From Chrysomallon squamiferum (Eukaryota; Mollusca; Gastropoda; Neomphalida; Peltospiridae), in contig CM022668.1 in NCBI GenBank assembly GCA_012295275.1, positions 11,434,022 through 11,455,521 on the forward strand: 21,500 nt of DNA, given 5' to 3'. The notes under the pieces were generated by a model. It did no database searches and was not told the DNA's origin. It was given only the letters and a program-made list of their open reading frames with translations. Positions 13,740 to 18,825 of this stretch are shown piece by piece; position 1 is the stretch's first letter; the number at the start of each line of letters is the position of its first letter. The position numbers and the translations under genes are program-made.

Positions 13740-15147
13740 TAACAAGAACAATAACAATAACAATAGTAATAATAACAATAAAAATAGTAGAAATAATAAA
13801 TAATAATAATAATAACAACAACAACAAAAACAACAGAAACCCTAACAACAACAATAACAATACCTGGGCACTTCCTGTGTGTATTACAAATTGCCATTTC
13901 TGTTTTAACACCAGCTCCTTTACAATTGCTTCCACCAAATTTTGGTTCTGGATTATTGCATCTCCGTCTGTAGTTGATATTATGCCAACCAGAGTCACAC
14001 GTAACACTGCACGGAAAGGACCGATACTGTTTCCAGGATCCCCATCCACCATCAACTGAAATATAAATGACATAGAATAATGTATCATAGAACGAGAAAG
14101 TTAGCAATTTACAGATGAAAACAAATAAATAATAATAATATATATAGAGAAGTAGTAGTAATAATAATGATAATGATAATAATAGTATTAATATGAAGAA
14201 AAAGACGAAGAAAACGAAGAAGAAATTGACATAAACATTGTATACAATACAAATAATCGTTATGATATAATAATAATAACAGTAATAATAATCATAAAAA
14301 TAAATACAGCAGCAACAAGAATAAGAGTAATAGTAATAATAGTAATACAAATAAAGATACTACTACTATTACTAACAACAAAAAAAACAACAATAACATT
14401 AATAAGAAGAAGAAGAAAACGAAGAAGAAACTGACATAAACATTGTAAAATAAAAATAAACATGATATAATAATAACAATAATAGTACTAATAATAATAA
14501 AAATAATTACAATAGGAACAAGAATAACACTAACAGTAAAAATAGTAATAATAATAAAGATACTACTACTAACAACAACAACAACACTAACATTAATAAT
14601 AATAATAAGAAGAAGAAGATGAAGAAGAATAAGGAGGAGAAAATTGTACCAGGACAGTTGACGTTGGTCTCACATGTGGTGTTAATTGTTTTGAAATTTA
14701 TTCCAGAACAGTTTCTTCCTCCAAACTGCGGTCTAGGATTATTGCAGCTACGTCTATATTGAACATTACGCCAACCAGAAGCACAAGTGACACTGCACTG
14801 GTAGGTTCTATACTGCTCCCACCTTGCCCATCTACCATCAACTGATATTTAAATGGCATAGAATAATATATAATAAACAGTACTGGAAATTTAGCATTGT
14901 ATATATGTAAGAAATGTGTGTTTGAGCGATTTCAAAAAATATTAATGTTATGATACCATGACACGTAGTTTAAGATACCAAAATATTCATAATTAAATAT
15001 GAACCTCGACATTCAAAAACCTGCTCTACTTAAAGAATCGTTTGTTAATTAAAATATACTTTGTAAATGTTTAAGTGTGTGTAAAAGATAATTCAAAATA
15101 CGAAGCACTAGTAGTGTAATAATAGTAAAGTAATAATAATAATAATA

Positions 15148-15198
<51 letters not shown>

Positions 15199-15257
15199 GT
15201 TTTATTATTTTATTATTTCTTTCTTTTTTCTATTCTATTCTATTTTTATTTTTTATT

Positions 15258-15300
<43 letters not shown>

Positions 15301-15580
15301 TTTTGGTTGTTTGTTTGTTCAGCAAAATCAACAAAACTAGTGCTAGAAAAGAAGGAAAGACTTTATTACTTTCTCTTTTTTTCTACTTTTTTCACAGAAT
15401 TTTCTCATTTAAACCTAAAGAAGTTTTCTACTGTTTAAAATTAGATTCTCCTAAGGCCAGTTTTCATTCTGCATCATTTAGAATGGTTTACAGGACATAC
15501 ACAAAATTATCAAAATCAAGACCTGGAATTTTTTAACTTGTAAATAGGTTTTATATAAGATAATCACATCGTAAATATTT

Positions 15581-15617
<37 letters not shown>

Positions 15618-16050
15618 GTTATAATAATAGTAATAATAACAATAAAAGTTGTAGTAATAATAAATAATAATAATAACAAAAACAACAACAATAACAATAC
15701 CTGGGCACTTCCTGTGTGTATCACAAACTGCACTTTCTCTTTTATAACCAGCTCCTTTACAATTGCTTCCTCCAAATTTTGGTTCTGGATTATTGCATCT
15801 CCGTCTGTAGTTGATATTACGCCAACCAGACTCACACGTAACACTGCACAGAAAGGACCGATACTGTTTCCAGGATCCCCATCCACCATCAACTGAAACA
15901 TAAATGATATAGAATAATGTATCACAATAAGAGAAAGTTAGTGTTTCAAAGATGAGATAATAATAATAATAAGAAAGAAGAAGAAGAAGAAGAAGAAGAA
16001 AACGAAGAAGAATCTGACATAAATATTGTAGAATAAAAATAATAATTATG

Positions 16051-16098
<48 letters not shown>

Positions 16099-16688
16099 TA
16101 AAAATAACTACAATAGCAACAAGAATAACACTAACAGTAATAATAGTAATAAGAATAAAGATGCTACTACTAACAACAACAACAATAACATTAATAATAA
16201 TAATAATAAGAAGAAGAAGGAGAAAATCGTACCAGGACAGTTGACGTTGGTCTCACACGTGGTGGTAACTGTTTTGAAATTATTTCCAGGACAGTCGCTT
16301 CCTCTGTACTTTGGTCTTGGATTATTGCAGCTACGTCTATACTGAACACTACGCCAACCAGAAGCGCAAGTGACACTGCACTGATAGGTTCTATACTGCT
16401 CCCACCCTCCCCATCTACCATCAACTGATATTTAAATGGCATAGAATAATGTATAATAAACAGTACTACAAATTTAGCATTGTATATATGTAAGAAATGT
16501 GTGTGTGAGAGCGATTCAAAAAATATTAATGTTATGATACCATGAAACGTAGTTTAAGATACCAAAACATTCATAATTAAATATGAACCTCGACATTCAA
16601 AAAACCTGCTCTACTTAAAGAATCGTTTGTTAATTAAAATATACTTTGCAAATGTTTAAGTTTGTGTAAAAGATAATTCAAAATACGA

Positions 16689-16727
<39 letters not shown>

Positions 16728-17469
16728 TTATTATTTCATTTTATTCTATTCTATTCTATTTTTATTTTTATTTTCATTTTTTATTTTATTTTTTATATTT
16801 TTATTGTTTTATTCTTTATTTATTTATTTATTTATTTTTGTGTTGTTGTTTTTTTTTTTTTTTTTTTTATGGGTTTTTTTTTTTTTTTTTTTTTTTGTTT
16901 TGTTTGTTTGTTTGTTCAGCAAAATCAACAAAACTAGTGCTAGAAAAGAAGGGAAGACTTTATTACCTTCTCTTTTTTTTCTACTTTTTCCCAGAGTCTT
17001 CTCATTTAAACCTAAAGAAGTTTTCTACTTTTTTAAAATAGAATCTCCTCTGGCCAGTTTTCGTGGCATCACAGGGAATTAATGGTAGCACAGTAACAGT
17101 AATAACACTGGTGTAGTAGTTATATTAGTGCCAGCAGAATCAGCAACAACAAAAACAAAAGTATTTGTGACAACAACAACAACAATAACAACAAGAAAAA
17201 TCGTACCAGGACAGCTGACGTTGGTCTCACACGTGGTGGTAACTGATTTGAAATTACTTCCACGACATTTTCTTCCTCCAAACTGTGGTCTTGGATTATT
17301 GCAGCTACGTAGATACTGATCACTACGCCAACCAGAAGAGCAAGTGACACTGCACTGGTAGGATCTATACTTCTCCCACTCTCCCCATCTACCATCAACT
17401 GATATATAAAAGGCGTAAACTAATCCATAATAGTACGATAGCATTTTAAAGATTATATATATAGATAGA

Positions 17470-17517
<48 letters not shown>

Positions 17518-17825
17518 TAGACAGATAATAACAAAAATTAATATAATGAAATATTCATAATTAAATATGAATATAGACATTAAAAAAACTGCGCTACTTG
17601 AAGAATCGTTTGTTAATGAAAATATACTTTGTAAATGTTTTAGTTTGTGTAGATATTTCATTAAAATGAAGTAGTAGTAGTGTAATAATAGTAAAGTAAT
17701 AATAATACAGTAATAATAATAATAATAAAAGCAGCAAGAACAACATCATAAGAATAACAATAAAAATAATAATAACAACCACAATAATAGTAATAATAGT
17801 AATAACAACAACAACAACAACAATC

Positions 17826-17900
<75 letters not shown>

Positions 17901-18338
17901 TAAAATCAAGAAAAGCAGGGAAGACTTTATTTATTTATTTATTTTTTATTTTATTTTATTTTTCTATTTTATTTTCATGACGTTTTCTCATTTAAACCTT
18001 AAAATTTGTTTTACTAATTTAAAAGAAATTATCTTCGGGCCAGTTTTCATTCTGGATCATCAAGAATGATTTACAGGATATACACATAAATATCAAAATG
18101 AAGACCTGAAATATTTTAACTTGTAGACAGATTGTATACAAGATCATCACATCGTAATTTGTTCAGTAATAACAATACTAATAATACTACTACTACTACT
18201 ACTACTAATAATAATAATAATAATAATAATAAAAACAGCAAAAACAATCAAAATAATATTATAATAATAATAATAATAATAATTACAGCAACAGCAAAAA
18301 CAAGAACAATAATAATAACGATGATTATGATGATCATG

Positions 18339-18376
<38 letters not shown>

Positions 18377-18783
18377 GTTACTACTTCTTCTACTAGTACT
18401 ACTACTAATCATCATTTTAAAATCATCTCCATGACAATTTTTCCTCAATATTACGCCAACCAAAAGCACATGTAATAACTTGCGAATAATGTTTAACTTG
18501 TGTCCACTGAAATACGAGTTGCATAGAATAAAATGTGATGAGTAGATGTTTTCATCTACATAGAAAGTCCTTGTGCAGTTTAAAATGTTTATACATTTGG
18601 ATCTGTTCGCGATTGATTTGGATTCAAAGGATAAAACAAAATAATGTTTTCGATTTAAAATTATATTTATTGCTGCGATTCTCAATTTAAATCATGACCA
18701 TAGTCAGTAATGGTTTTGGTAAAAGAAGTAGTAGTTATGGTGATGCTAACAGTAGTAATAGTAGTAGTAGCAGCAGCGGCTGC

Positions 18784-18825
<42 letters not shown>

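Noticed and set aside
5261-17398. Long second minus-strand frames through many exons (T3, T4, T5, T9, T12, T14, T15, T19)
   Set aside because: They read the same TSP1 exons one base out, lack cysteine spacing and repeat only because the exons are duplicates.
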